Shown: positions 1 through 8,668, numbered from the stretch's first letter. The stretch: 64,000 bases of DNA from an uncultured Propionibacteriaceae bacterium (GCA_937965785.1 CALCKT010000003.1:38975-102974), one strand, 5' to 3'. Translations and numbers: made by a program. Notes: generated by a model not told the origin, from the letters alone.

Positions 1-909
1 GTTCTCGAGGGCAGCACTCAGCTTCTCGTGGGTCTCCAGCAGCACGTGGGCGTCCCACGTCAACGGGTGGATTCCCCGTTCCGGGAGGATGACATCCATG
101 GCGAGGTTTTCGTCGTAGGGCAGCCGGACGGCCTGCCAGTCCTGCCCGGAGGCCGCCCGGGCGGAGAAGCTGTCCGACAAGGCCTTGATCTCCAAGGTTT
201 CCCCGCTCCCGGTGGTGAAGGTGAGCGGGGCGTCGTCGGATTTGAATTGCTTTTCCCAACGGGAGGCGAACAGCAGGGCATCCTGCACCACCAGTGCTGT
301 TCCTTGGCCAACCTGGATCCCTGATTTCTCGATCAGTCCCGCGGTGTTCTTCTTCGCCCAGGCATCCAGATTGGCCTGGGCAGCGGAGTTCTCCACCTTC
401 TCCATCGAGGCGTCGAAATGTTTCCGGATGGCATCCAGGAAAGGAGACTTGGGCTGGACGTCACTGCAGATCAGGAGACGCGATGCCAGATTGATGATCG
501 GCTTCTCGGGCGGGTTATTCGCATCGATGCTCTCCGGTAGGGATGCGTAGTCCGCCAGACCGGCCCGCAACGCACTGATGCCGACCGCCCGGTCCTCGGA
601 GCCCATCCCGAACAATTCGTCGAGGCCGGTCGCTGAGGCCCCCGAGGCCCCGAGCCCGACCAGGGCCAGTGCGGCGCACAATGAGGCGGGGGACAGCAGC
701 TGGTTTCCCGTGCGTTCGCCCTGCGCGAGTAGCCGCCAACCGATCTGCTGTGAGGAGGCGGCGGCGACCTTGGCCAGGGGGTGGTCCGGATTCTGTGCCA
801 CGTATGCGGCGTTCCCCTTCAGCGTCTCCACCTTCGGTTCGGCCGAGCAACCGCTCACCGCAGCGGCTGCCAGACCTGCGAGGATCAGGGTTCGTCGGTT
901 CAGCAGCAT
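1..909 (-). CDS. Serpin-family lipoprotein (C-terminus beyond the left edge)
   Basis: This is a predicted extracytoplasmic serine-protease inhibitor. The 303 visible codons run from ATG at 909, behind a good Shine-Dalgarno (GGAGG), off the window without a stop. Residues 1-21 form a lipoprotein signal (RR, hydrophobic stretch, lipobox VSGC with Cys21). Serpin landmarks follow: the shutter segment LLSPASLCAALALVGLGASG at about 71-90, the helix/strand block LASRLLICSD near 141-150, and the LVVQDALLFASRWEKQF strand near 206-222. The reactive-centre loop lies in the missing C-terminus, so the target protease and inhibitory competence cannot be judged. A GATAAT-like -10 lies upstream. Serpins are uncommon in actinobacteria. 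Family assignment rests on motifs read by eye. Confidence 0.8.
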   Translation of the reverse strand, partial: MLLNRRTLILAGLAAAAVSGCSAEPKVETLKGNAAYVAQNPDHPLAKVAAASSQQIGWRLLAQGERTGNQLLSPASLCAALALVGLGASGASATGLDELFGMGSEDRAVGISALRAGLADYASLPESIDANNPPEKPIINLASRLLICSDVQPKSPFLDAIRKHFDASMEKVENSAAQANLDAWAKKNTAGLIEKSGIQVGQGTALVVQDALLFASRWEKQFKSDDAPLTFTTGSGETLEIKALSDSFSARAASGQDWQAVRLPYDENLAMDVILPERGIHPLTWDAHVLLETHEKLSAALEN

Positions 910-960
910 GGGTTTCCTCCCGGGGCGTGGAACATCAATCCATTATCACCCCTGTGAGGG

Positions 961-1794
961 TCACGACCTGAGTTTGATGGTCACCGTCACGGAGCCGCCG
1001 GAAACCGGTTGGACATCCTTCCAGGTTCGTTCCCCCTGTTTCCATTCGTTTCCGCCGACGCTGACCTTCTCGATTCCGAGCTCGGAAGTGTTCGCCAGGG
1101 CCAGTTGAGTGGCCGACCAGGCGGTGTCGGCGTTGCCCGCGGTCATGGTCAATTCGGAACCGTTGTCCTGGAGGCTGACCCCGGGGATGGTGGCCACCAC
1201 CTTGTCCAGGGCGCTGTGATCGGTGCCGGTGGCGTCCCGGCTGATGCAGGTGAAGACGCCCTCCCGGGACCCCCGGAAGGCCCCGGCCAGGGCGCGCGCG
1301 TTGGTTTCGTGTTTCCTGTAGGCCTCGGGATGCCCGGAACGCTGCACCTTCTGGGCGATGTCATTGACGTCGGTGCTCTCCCAGCTGTCGAACTTGACCA
1401 GTTCCTCGTAGAACCGCCCGGAGCTGTACCAGGGATCCATGATCTGTTCCTCGGTGCCCCAGTTGTAGGAGGGACGCTGCTGGAACAGGCCGAGGGAATC
1501 GCGGTCGCCGTAGTTGAGATTCCGCAACCCCGATTCCTGCCAGGCCGTCGCGAGCGCGATCACCGCCGCCTGTTCCGACAGGCCACGGTTGTAGGACTCG
1601 GCGACGATGATGGAGGCGTTCCTCGCCTGCTCGTTGGTGAGCCGGAGCGGCTCCTCCACGCCGTCAACCTGCAGGTAGCAGGCGTTGGGGGTCATGCGTG
1701 CGACGAACCACTCGTAGCCCTTCCAGGCCCCGAAACCAAGGGCGCCCACCACCACGAGCGCCGCGACCAGGATGATTGCTGTCTTCTTGCGCAT
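961..1794 (-). CDS. Membrane-anchored lysozyme-like domain protein
   Basis: A 277-aa protein of unknown function. It has one N-terminal membrane segment (about residues 5-24) and an exported domain. Residues 80-110 (LATAWQESGL, then GLFQQRPS) resemble the catalytic Glu/Ser and GLMQ-type motifs of lytic-transglycosylase folds; Glu87 would be the catalytic residue. Relatives in actinobacteria are, as I recall, often mislabelled heavy-metal transporters. It starts one nucleotide after the dapD stop and has no space for its own promoter, so it is probably co-transcribed with dapD. A peptidoglycan-related job would suit that link to diaminopimelate synthesis, but this is inference. Confidence 0.7.
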   Translation of the reverse strand: MRKKTAIILVAALVVVGALGFGAWKGYEWFVARMTPNACYLQVDGVEEPLRLTNEQARNASIIVAESYNRGLSEQAAVIALATAWQESGLRNLNYGDRDSLGLFQQRPSYNWGTEEQIMDPWYSSGRFYEELVKFDSWESTDVNDIAQKVQRSGHPEAYRKHETNARALAGAFRGSREGVFTCISRDATGTDHSALDKVVATIPGVSLQDNGSELTMTAGNADTAWSATQLALANTSELGIEKVSVGGNEWKQGERTWKDVQPVSGGSVTVTIKLRS

Positions 1795-1795
1795 G

Positions 1796-2728
1796 TCAGT
1801 TGGCGTGCAGTTCGTCGTTCAGTTCAACAGTGCCGCCCCGACGTGGCCTCGCCACCACTCTCCCCGACTGCGAGTCGCGCAGGAACAGCAGGCCCGGGAC
1901 ACCGGAGAGCTCCCGTGCCTTGACCACGCGTCCCCCGGGAAGCTCCACCTTCGTGCCCGCCGTCACGTAGAGCCCCGCCTCCACGACGCAGTCGTCGCCC
2001 AGCGAGATCCCGATACCGGACTCCGCCCCCAGCAGGCAGCGTTCACCGATGCGGATCACCTCCCGGCCACCCCCGGAGAGAGTCCCCATGATGGAGGCGC
2101 CACCGCCGATGTCGGAACCGTCACCGACGACCACCCCGGCCGAGACGCGCCCCTCGACCATGGAGGCCCCCAGGGTGCCCGCGTTGAAATTGACGAAACC
2201 CTCGTGCATCACGGTGGTGCCGGATGCCAGGTGCGCGCCCAGCCTCACCCGGTCGGCGTCCCCTATCCGCACCCCGGCGGGGATGACGTAGTCGGTCATG
2301 CGCGGGAACTTGTCCACGCTGAAGACCTGCAGCGTCTCGCCCCGCCCCCGAAGAGCGGTGCGGATGTGGGTGACGTCCTCCACGCGAACCGGGCCGCGAC
2401 TGGTCCAGGCGTTGTTCGGCAATTTGCCGAAGATGCCGTCGAGGTTGATTCCGTGGGGCCGGACCAGGCGGTGGCTGAGCAGGTGCAGGCGCAGGTAGGC
2501 GTCCTCGATGTTCCCGGGTGCCGCGTCGAGGTCGATGACCATGCACACCACCTTGGCGGTGACCTGGCGCAGGTCATCGGTGAACTGTGCCGCCAACAAG
2601 GATGGCGGAGCCTCCTTGGTGACGTCGCCACCGATTTGCGGTTCCGGGTAGAACACATCGAGAACGGAACCGGAGTTGTGAACGGTGGCGAGGCCCCAGC
2701 CCCAGCCCTGGCGAAGCACGTCAGTCAT
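1796..2728 (-). CDS. dapD: Tetrahydrodipicolinate N-succinyltransferase
   Basis: DapD transfers succinyl from succinyl-CoA to tetrahydrodipicolinate in the succinylase branch of lysine/meso-DAP synthesis, in the cytoplasm. The 310-aa protein has the mycobacterial-type N-terminus (GWGWGLATV) and a left-handed beta-helix with hexapeptide repeats (about residues 160-270, e.g. GDGSDIGGGASIMG). I chose ATG 2728 over an in-frame GTG at 2764: a TACACT hexamer ends 7 nt before it and neither start has a Shine-Dalgarno, so the mRNA is probably leaderless. It is divergent from dapE, and the lysozyme-like gene follows after 1 nt. Confidence 0.95.
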   Translation of the reverse strand: MTDVLRQGWGWGLATVHNSGSVLDVFYPEPQIGGDVTKEAPPSLLAAQFTDDLRQVTAKVVCMVIDLDAAPGNIEDAYLRLHLLSHRLVRPHGINLDGIFGKLPNNAWTSRGPVRVEDVTHIRTALRGRGETLQVFSVDKFPRMTDYVIPAGVRIGDADRVRLGAHLASGTTVMHEGFVNFNAGTLGASMVEGRVSAGVVVGDGSDIGGGASIMGTLSGGGREVIRIGERCLLGAESGIGISLGDDCVVEAGLYVTAGTKVELPGGRVVKARELSGVPGLLFLRDSQSGRVVARPRRGGTVELNDELHAN

Positions 2729-2880
2729 GCGGGTCAGTGTAGTGAACGCACCTGACAACGACACCCGGCCGGGCCTTCGTCCACGGGAGATCCGGATGGC
2801 TGGCCCGGCCTTCTTTGGCGTGACGGATGAGAACCCCGGCCACGAGCGCCGATGGTGTTCGTGGCAGTAGGCTCGCAGCC
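2729..2880. promoter_or_regulatory. Divergent dapD/dapE promoter region
   Basis: This intergenic stretch holds two outward -10 elements: TACACT for dapD (minus strand, 7 nt before ATG 2728) and TAGGCT for dapE (plus strand, 2868-2873, 7 nt before ATG 2881). No ribosome binding site precedes either ATG. Both transcripts are predicted to begin at the start codon. Convincing -35 boxes were not found. Confidence 0.6.
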
Positions 2881-3948
2881 ATGATTCTCGATCCCGGTAC
2901 CGATCTCGTGACCCTGCTGCGCGCCGTCGTCGATGTCGAGAGCGTCTCCGGGAACGAGAAACGGCTCGCGGATCTGGTGGAGGAGGTGCTTCGCGCCCAG
3001 CCCCATCTCGAAGTGGCGCGCGACGGCGACTGCGTGGTGGCCCGGACCCGGCTCGGTCGCGGGCAACGGGTGCTGATCGCCGGTCACCTGGACACCGTCC
3101 CGGTGGCCGGAAACCTGCCGAGCACGGTGGAGGAGACCCCGGAGGGGGTCGTGATCCACGGCAGGGGCACCGTGGACATGAAGGGTGGGGTGGCGGTCGC
3201 GTTGAAGCTCGCCTGCGAACTCGACCGGCCCCGTTTCGACATCACCTGGGTGTTCTACGACCACGAGGAGGTGGACGCCTCCCTGAACGGCCTCGGGCGG
3301 CTGGCGGGCAACCGCCCCGACCTGCTCGAGGCGGATTTCGCCGTCCTGATGGAACCCACCGGCGCCCGGGTCGAGGGGGGCTGCCAGGGAACCATCCGCG
3401 TCAGGATCACCGCCGAGGGCAGGGCCGCCCACAGTGCCCGCGCCTGGATGGGCAACAACGCCATCCACGGCCTGGCGGACGTGCTCGCGCGGCTCGCGGC
3501 CCACGAGCCGAAACGGATCGAGGTGGAAGGTCTGGAGTACCGGGAGGGGCTGAACGCCGTTCGCATCGGCGGGGGAGTGGCTGGTAACGTCATCCCCCCC
3601 GAGGCGTGGGTGGAGATCAACTACCGGTTCGCGCCCGACAAGAGTCTCGACGAGGCCCTGGGGTATCTGGAGGAGGTCTTCGACGGCTACACCTTCGAGG
3701 TGACCGATCTCTCCCCGGCAGCCCGGCCCGGGCTGGACAGGCCACTCGCTCAGGAGTTCGTCAACGCGGTCGGCGGGGAGGCTTTCCCCAAGTACGGCTG
3801 GACCGATGTGTCCCGCTTCTCCGCCCTCGGGATTCCCGCGGTCAACTACGGTCCCGGGGATCCCTCGCTGGCCCACCGCGACGACGAACGCTGCCCCGCC
3901 GAACACCTGAGAACCTGTGCCGATGGCCTTCGCCGCTGGCTTGCCTGA
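2881..3948 (+). CDS. dapE: Succinyl-diaminopimelate desuccinylase
   Basis: DapE is an M20-family zinc amidase that hydrolyses N-succinyl-LL-diaminopimelate in lysine and peptidoglycan precursor synthesis. The 355-aa protein shows the M20 metal motifs: GHLDTVP (His69, Asp71), GTVDMKGG near residue 97, the catalytic YDHEEVD around 127-132, and a C-terminal His in SLAHRDDE. The start at 2881 follows the TAGGCT-N7-ATG leaderless pattern; an in-frame upstream start at 2827 has no support. The LOG-family gene begins 13 nt after its stop. Confidence 0.95.
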   Translation: MILDPGTDLVTLLRAVVDVESVSGNEKRLADLVEEVLRAQPHLEVARDGDCVVARTRLGRGQRVLIAGHLDTVPVAGNLPSTVEETPEGVVIHGRGTVDMKGGVAVALKLACELDRPRFDITWVFYDHEEVDASLNGLGRLAGNRPDLLEADFAVLMEPTGARVEGGCQGTIRVRITAEGRAAHSARAWMGNNAIHGLADVLARLAAHEPKRIEVEGLEYREGLNAVRIGGGVAGNVIPPEAWVEINYRFAPDKSLDEALGYLEEVFDGYTFEVTDLSPAARPGLDRPLAQEFVNAVGGEAFPKYGWTDVSRFSALGIPAVNYGPGDPSLAHRDDERCPAEHLRTCADGLRRWLA

Positions 3949-3961
3949 AGGAGGAACCCGA

Positions 3962-4684
3962 ATGACCGAACGCCGCCAAGGAGCCGTGGTGCTTCGTGGC
4001 CAGGCCCGTGAGGAGGTGCCGACCGCCGACGAGGCGCTGCTCGGCTCCGACGGGGACGAATGGGCCAGCAAGGATCCGTGGCGGGTGTTGCGCATCCAGT
4101 CCGAGTTCGTGGAGGGATTCGACACCCTCCACGAGCTGCCCGCCGCCGTCAGCATCTTCGGTTCCGCGCGAACCGCCCCCACGGATCCGATGTACCGGGC
4201 CGCGGAACAGATCGCCCGGGACCTCGCGGAGCGGGGGTTCGCCGTCATCACCGGTGGCGGACCCGGCATCATGGAGGCCGGCAACAAGGGAGCCACCGAG
4301 GCAGGTGGCATGTCCGTGGGCCTCGGCATCGAACTTCCCCACGAGCAGGGGCTCAACCCGTACGTCGGGCTCGGCATCAACTTCCGCTATTTCTTCGTCC
4401 GCAAGACGATGTTCCTCAAGTACTCGCGCGGATTCATCGCGATGCCCGGTGGTTTCGGCACCCTCGACGAGTTGTTCGAGTCGCTGACCCTGATCCAGAC
4501 CGGCAAGGTGACCCATTTCCCGGTGGTGCTTTTCGGCAGCCGCTTCTGGGGGCCGCTGCTCGACTGGATCAGGCAGGAGGTCGAAGCCGAGGGTTTCGTC
4601 AGCCCGGGCGATCTCGACCTGATCACCCTCACCGATGACGTCGGCGAAGCGGTTGCCGCCATGGGCTCTCCCGTTCAGGGCTGA
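3962..4684 (+). CDS. LOG-family (TIGR00730) Rossmann-fold protein
   Basis: This 240-aa protein belongs to the LOG family, whose characterised members are cytokinin-riboside 5'-monophosphate phosphoribohydrolases; members are often mis-annotated as lysine decarboxylases. Family motifs GGGPGIMEAGNKGA (near residue 95) and PGGFGTLDE (near 160) bind and cleave the nucleotide. ATG 3962 has a strong Shine-Dalgarno (GAAGGAGG), which makes it the start rather than an upstream in-frame codon inside dapE. It lies directly behind dapE, as I recall its M. tuberculosis counterpart Rv1205 lies close to dapE. The physiological substrate here is unknown. Confidence 0.88.
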   Translation: MTERRQGAVVLRGQAREEVPTADEALLGSDGDEWASKDPWRVLRIQSEFVEGFDTLHELPAAVSIFGSARTAPTDPMYRAAEQIARDLAERGFAVITGGGPGIMEAGNKGATEAGGMSVGLGIELPHEQGLNPYVGLGINFRYFFVRKTMFLKYSRGFIAMPGGFGTLDELFESLTLIQTGKVTHFPVVLFGSRFWGPLLDWIRQEVEAEGFVSPGDLDLITLTDDVGEAVAAMGSPVQG

Positions 4685-4701
4685 ATCGGTAGGGTTGGGG
4701 C

Positions 4702-5163
4702 ATGGTCTGGGTTTTCGGGGTCGTTTTCATGGTGGTGATCGCCCTGGCCGCCTGGGCGGGGACGGGACGGCTCGGTGAGATGCCGGAACCGATGAACGAC
4801 CGACCCAAGGGGTTCATCCCCGACCTGCCTTTTGGGGCCGAGTTCATGGAGCGGCTGCGCCTGCCGAGCGTCTCCGTCGGATACGAGAAGGGGCAGGTGG
4901 ACGGTTTCCTGGAGGAGGCCCGGCATCACCCGCCGCAGCATCCGCCCCAGTTCGACGTGGTCGTCGGGGGCTACGACATGCAGGCGGTGGATGCGGTGAT
5001 CAGCAGGATCGCCGAGGACCTCGGGTTGCGTTCCGGATCGCCCACATCCGGGGCCGTCGCCGCCCCCGGGGGATTGCCGCCGGTTGCCTCGGAGCCATCT
5101 GATGCATCAGGGACTTCGCGGATGCGGAATAATGGAGGAGTTCACTTGGACTCCAAGGATTGA
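4702..5163 (+). CDS. Small membrane protein with DivIVA-like segments
   Basis: A 153-aa protein. An N-terminal hydrophobic helix (about residues 2-20) is followed by two short motifs typical of the DivIVA N-terminal domain: VGYEKGQVDGFLEEA and VVGGYDMQAVDAVISRI. DivIVA-like proteins recognise curved membrane or organise polar growth in actinobacteria, but this one is short, lacks a long coiled coil, and its role is unknown. A TAGGGT hexamer 6 nt before ATG 4702 and no Shine-Dalgarno suggest a leaderless mRNA. The C-terminal 40 residues are Ala/Gly/Pro/Ser-rich and disordered. Confidence 0.75.
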   Translation: MVWVFGVVFMVVIALAAWAGTGRLGEMPEPMNDRPKGFIPDLPFGAEFMERLRLPSVSVGYEKGQVDGFLEEARHHPPQHPPQFDVVVGGYDMQAVDAVISRIAEDLGLRSGSPTSGAVAAPGGLPPVASEPSDASGTSRMRNNGGVHLDSKD

Positions 5164-5173
5164 GGTTTGGCAC

Positions 5174-5341
5174 ATGGCAGCGATGAAACCCCGCACGGGA
5201 GACGGACCCATGGAGGTCGCGAAGGAGGGACGCGGCATCGTGATGCGTGTTCCCGTTGATGGCGGTGGGCGACTGGTGGTCGAGATGAATGCAACGGAGG
5301 CAACCGACCTGCTCAACGCATTGAGGGGTGTCGTTGGCTGA
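5174..5341 (+). CDS. DUF3117 family small protein
   Basis: A 55-aa protein of unknown function, very well conserved in actinobacteria. It begins MAAMKPRTGDGPMEV and continues with the KEGRGIVMRVPVDGGGRLVV core typical of DUF3117. The start is placed by this family N-terminus at ATG 5174; a GAGGTT hexamer 6 nt upstream may be a weak -10. It starts 10 nt after the DivIVA-like gene and precedes a strong terminator. As I recall, the M. tuberculosis relative is Rv1211, which also sits beside the glycogen genes. Confidence 0.9.
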   Translation: MAAMKPRTGDGPMEVAKEGRGIVMRVPVDGGGRLVVEMNATEATDLLNALRGVVG

Positions 5342-5362
5342 GCAGCTGGATCCGTGTTGATG

Positions 5363-5395
5363 GGATCGCCCGGGAGCTGGTCTCCCGGGCGATCC
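5363..5395. terminator. Intrinsic terminator hairpin, convergent genes
   Basis: A perfect 14-bp stem (GGATCGCCCGGGAG with its complement) closes a 5-nt CTGGT loop. It lies between the ends of the DUF3117 gene and glgM, which converge, so it probably terminates both. A T-tract is weak. Confidence 0.8.
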
Positions 5396-5401
5396 TCGTT
5401 G

Positions 5402-6592
5402 TCAGCGGGATTTGTGGAAGGCGATGGCCTTTTCGTAGACCGTGATGGTCTCCTTCGCGATCTGCTCCCACGAGAACTCGTCGATGCAGCGCTGCCTACC
5501 CGCCTTCCCGAATTTTTCGGCGAGAGCGGGATCGCTGGTGAGACGGTTCACCTTGGTCGCGAAATCGGCCTCGAATGCGGAGATGAACTTAGGATCGGAT
5601 GCCCGGGCCGGGTCGTAGGGGACGAGCAGGCCCGTGGTGCCGTCGACGACCACCTCCGGGATTCCACCCACCGCGGATGCGACGACCGCGGTCTCGCAGG
5701 CCATCGCCTCCAGGTTCACGATGCCCAGGGGCTCGTAGACGCTCGGGCAGGCGAAAACCGTCGCGTGGGTCATGACCTGCCTCACTGAGGCCCGGGGAAG
5801 CATCTCCGGTACCCAGATCACGGGGGCGCTGCGCCTGGCCTGGAGCTCAGCGAACGCGCCGTCGAACTCGGCGGCGATCTCGGGGGTGTCGGGGGCACCC
5901 GCTAGCAGCACCACCTGGGTTTCGGGATCGAACTGCTGGGCCGCCCGAACCAGATGGATCAGCCCCTTCTGGCGGGTGATGCGGCCCACGAACACCACGG
6001 TCGGGCTGTCCAGGTCGATACCCAGGTCCTGCACCACATCGGTGCCGGTGTCAGGTTTGAACTCGTCGGGATCGATTCCGTTCTTGACCACGAACACCCT
6101 GTCGGGGTCCAGGTCCGGGTAGGAGGCGAGAACGTCCTTGCGCATCCCCTCGGAGACGGAGATGACGGCGTCGGCGGCCTCGAAGGCGGTCTTCTCCGCC
6201 CAGGACGAGACCCGGTAGCCGCCTCCCAGCTGTTCTGCCTTCCAGGGGCGGTGCGGTTCGAGGGAGTGCGAGGTGACGACGTGGGCGCGGTCCAGCATCA
6301 GCCCGGCCAGGTGACCGCCCATGTTCGCGTACCAGGTGTGGGAGTGCAGCACATCGGTGTCGTCGGCGACCGCGGCCGCCATGGACAGGTCGGCTCCCAA
6401 CACCCGCAGGGCCGCGTTCGCGTCGGCCGGCCAGGTTTCGGGATGTGCGACAGCGCCGTCGCGGGGCTCTCCCATGCAGTGAACATCGACTTCGATGAAC
6501 TTCCTGAGCTGCGGGACGAGCTGGGCGACATGGACCCCAGCGCCGCCGTAGATCGATGGTGGATACTCGCGAGTCAGCAGCGACAGTTTCAT
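5402..6592 (-). CDS. glgM: GT4 glycogen synthase / maltose-1-phosphate synthase
   Basis: A 396-aa GT-B glycosyltransferase that uses ADP-glucose from GlgC. In M. tuberculosis the orthologous protein (formerly GlgA) mainly makes alpha-maltose-1-phosphate for the GlgE pathway. The N-terminus has the family signature LTREYPPSIYGGAGVHV; the C-terminal nucleotide-sugar domain has FVGRITRQKG and the E-x7-E-type motif EPLGIVNLEAMACE. Start ATG 6592 is preferred over TTG 6601: a TATCAT hexamer lies 8 nt upstream. It is divergent from glgC, as in M. tuberculosis. The older name glgA is also in use; the sequence does not settle whether glycogen or maltose-1-phosphate is the main product. Confidence 0.9.
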   Translation of the reverse strand: MKLSLLTREYPPSIYGGAGVHVAQLVPQLRKFIEVDVHCMGEPRDGAVAHPETWPADANAALRVLGADLSMAAAVADDTDVLHSHTWYANMGGHLAGLMLDRAHVVTSHSLEPHRPWKAEQLGGGYRVSSWAEKTAFEAADAVISVSEGMRKDVLASYPDLDPDRVFVVKNGIDPDEFKPDTGTDVVQDLGIDLDSPTVVFVGRITRQKGLIHLVRAAQQFDPETQVVLLAGAPDTPEIAAEFDGAFAELQARRSAPVIWVPEMLPRASVRQVMTHATVFACPSVYEPLGIVNLEAMACETAVVASAVGGIPEVVVDGTTGLLVPYDPARASDPKFISAFEADFATKVNRLTSDPALAEKFGKAGRQRCIDEFSWEQIAKETITVYEKAIAFHKSR

Positions 6593-6655
6593 GCTTCGCA
6601 ATGATATCTTTCCGAATCTGTTGTGAGGGACCCGGCGAAGCGCTAGGTTTCAAAC
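6593..6655. promoter_or_regulatory. Divergent glgM/glgC promoters
   Basis: This 63-nt gap contains TATCAT (minus strand, 8 nt before glgM ATG) and TAGGTT (plus strand, 6644-6649, 6 nt before glgC ATG). No Shine-Dalgarno precedes either gene, so both are predicted leaderless. The compact spacing would let one regulator control both. Confidence 0.6.
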
Positions 6656-7882
6656 ATGGTGGCACGCCCGAAGATCCTGTCAATCGTCCTCGCCGGCGGC
6701 GAGGGGAAGAGGTTGATGCCGCTGACCTCCGATCGCGCCAAGCCAGCGGTGCCGTTCGGAGGCAGCTATCGGCTCATCGACTTCGTCCTGTCCAATCTCG
6801 CGAACTCTGGGTTGACCCAGGTCGCGGTCCTGACCCAGTACAAATCCCACTCCTTGGACCGGCACATCTCCATGACGTGGCGGTTCTCGACCTTGTTGGG
6901 CGCCTACGTGACGCCCGTCCCCGCCCAGCAGCGTCTGGGGCCCCGCTGGTACCAGGGGTCCGCCGACGCCATCTACCAGTCGCTCAACCTGATCCGAGAC
7001 GCCAATCCCGACTACGTCGTCGTGTTCGGTGCGGACAACATCTACCGGATGGACATCGAGCAGATGGTGGATGCTCACATCGATTCCGGGCTTGGCTGCA
7101 CCGTCGCGGGCATTCGTGTGCCCCGCAGCGAGGCCAGCGCGTTCGGCATCATCGATGCGGGGAAGGACAAGCGCATCAAGAGCTTCCTGGAGAAACCGGC
7201 CGACCCGCCGGGGCTGCCGGACTCGCCGGACGAGTCGTTCGCCTCGATGGGCAACTACATCTTCTCCCGTCATGCTCTGGTGGAGGCGCTCAGGGCAGAT
7301 GCGGAGAACCCGACGGCCAAACACGACATGGGCGGTGACATCGTCCCGTGGTTCACCGCCCAGGGACAGTCACAGGTCTACGACTTCAAGGACAACGTGG
7401 TTCCCGGCGCGACGGAGAAGGACCTCAACTACTGGCGGGACGTCGGCACGATCGACGCCTACCACGAGGCCCACATGGACCTGGTGTCCATCGAGCCGGA
7501 ATTCAACCTCTACAACAAGGACTGGCCGTTGCTGACGAACCAGCCCCAGGCACCCGGGGCGAAGTTCGTCATCCGCGGAAAGGCGGAGGACTCCATCGTC
7601 AATCCCGGATGCATCATCTCCGGCGGCGAGGTGGACCGCACGGTGCTCGGTCCGAATGTGCGCATCGACAAGTGGTCGCAGGTTTCGGACTCCGTGCTGA
7701 TGGACGGCGCGAACGTGGGTCGTGACGCGGTCGTGCGCCGCGCCATCCTCGACAAGCACGTGATCGTCACCGACGGAGCGCAGATCGGTGTCGACCACGA
7801 CCACGACCGGGAGCGTGGTTTCCACGTCTCACCCAATGGTGTGGTCGTCGTCGGCAAGGACACCGTCGTCCCGCGGGACTGA
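6656..7882 (+). CDS. glgC: Glucose-1-phosphate adenylyltransferase
   Basis: GlgC makes ADP-glucose from glucose-1-phosphate and ATP, the committed step of bacterial glycogen synthesis. The 408-aa protein has the nucleotide-binding N-terminus (LAGGEGKRLMPLTSDRAKP), the substrate motifs GSADAIYQ and FGADNIYRMD, and FLEKP. The C-terminal left-handed beta-helix covers about residues 310-400 and is the usual site of allosteric control by glycolytic intermediates. The length is normal. The gene begins directly behind a TAGGTT -10 and ends before a 17-bp terminator hairpin. Confidence 0.96.
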   Translation: MVARPKILSIVLAGGEGKRLMPLTSDRAKPAVPFGGSYRLIDFVLSNLANSGLTQVAVLTQYKSHSLDRHISMTWRFSTLLGAYVTPVPAQQRLGPRWYQGSADAIYQSLNLIRDANPDYVVVFGADNIYRMDIEQMVDAHIDSGLGCTVAGIRVPRSEASAFGIIDAGKDKRIKSFLEKPADPPGLPDSPDESFASMGNYIFSRHALVEALRADAENPTAKHDMGGDIVPWFTAQGQSQVYDFKDNVVPGATEKDLNYWRDVGTIDAYHEAHMDLVSIEPEFNLYNKDWPLLTNQPQAPGAKFVIRGKAEDSIVNPGCIISGGEVDRTVLGPNVRIDKWSQVSDSVLMDGANVGRDAVVRRAILDKHVIVTDGAQIGVDHDHDRERGFHVSPNGVVVVGKDTVVPRD

Positions 7883-7893
7883 GAGAAAACACC

Positions 7894-7935
7894 GATGGCC
7901 GCCCGGGTGGGATGGAATCCACCCGGGCGGCCATC
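7894..7935. terminator. Bidirectional terminator, 17-bp stem
   Basis: A perfect 17-bp stem (first arm GATGGCCGCCCGGGTGG) closes an 8-nt loop between the converging glgC and methyltransferase genes. There is no clear T-tract, as is common in actinobacterial terminators. Confidence 0.85.
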
Positions 7936-7955
7936 GTTCGCCAGCTGGTGGCTCC

Positions 7956-8612
7956 TCAGTCCTTGACAGCCACCAGCAGGCCGTTGCCCACCGTGAGCAG
8001 GGTGGTGGTGTAGCTGTCGGCGGCCCTCACCGCGTCGAGGGCCTCGCGGATGATTATGGTTTCGTCGCCCTCCCGGCCCGGATCGGCGACGGTGTTGTAC
8101 CAGAGCACGTCATGGATGATCAGGAGACCGCCGGGGCGCAGCAGGCGCAGGGCGGCGGCCACGTACTCGACGTACTCCAGTTTGTCGCCGTTGATGAAGA
8201 CGATGTCGTAGGCGCCGTCCCGCAGCTTCGGAAGGATCTCCAAGGGAGCGCCCGCGATCAGCCGGCAACGGGACGGCGGATAGCCCGCGGCGTTCAGGAA
8301 GGACCGTGCCGGCAGCTGGTTGTCGGCCTCGGAGTCAATGCTGGTCAGCACTCCGTCGGAGGTCATCCCGGCGAGCAGGGGCAGGGCGGAGGTGCCCAGC
8401 GCGGTACCGATCTCGACCACGGTTCGCGCATTCACGGCCTTGGCCAGTACGGTGAGGGTGGAGGCCACACCCTGACTGACCGGGGTGAGCCCGGCCTGAG
8501 CCGCCTCCACCCGGGCCTGCTGAAGACCATCGGCGATGGGGGAGTGGGCCTCGGCGAAGCTCCAGCTCTCCGCAGTCGGCGCCGGAATGGGAGAATCAGC
8601 TATGTGAGTCAC
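7956..8612 (-). CDS. SAM-dependent O-methyltransferase (AdoMet_MTases class I)
   Basis: A 218-aa methyltransferase of the catechol/caffeoyl-CoA O-methyltransferase-like family. SAM motif I is VVEIGTALGTSALPLL (near residue 70), and FINGDKLEYVEYV with LLIIHDVLW marks the later motifs and metal-binding acidic residues. The acceptor substrate is unknown. GTG 8612 is the start: a TAGAGT hexamer lies 6 nt upstream with no ribosome binding site. As I recall, the M. tuberculosis relative Rv1220c also sits divergently next to sigE. Confidence 0.88.
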   Translation of the reverse strand: MTHIADSPIPAPTAESWSFAEAHSPIADGLQQARVEAAQAGLTPVSQGVASTLTVLAKAVNARTVVEIGTALGTSALPLLAGMTSDGVLTSIDSEADNQLPARSFLNAAGYPPSRCRLIAGAPLEILPKLRDGAYDIVFINGDKLEYVEYVAAALRLLRPGGLLIIHDVLWYNTVADPGREGDETIIIREALDAVRAADSYTTTLLTVGNGLLVAVKD

Positions 8613-8668
8613 ACGGCAACTCTACCCAGATCAATGCCCTTATCCGTGGAGGCTCTATCCTGAACCGC

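Noticed and set aside
2734..4380. A 548-codon open frame on the minus strand over dapE and the LOG gene
   Set aside because: It lies antisense to two well supported genes with catalytic motifs and has no recognisable domain. High GC makes long antisense frames common here.
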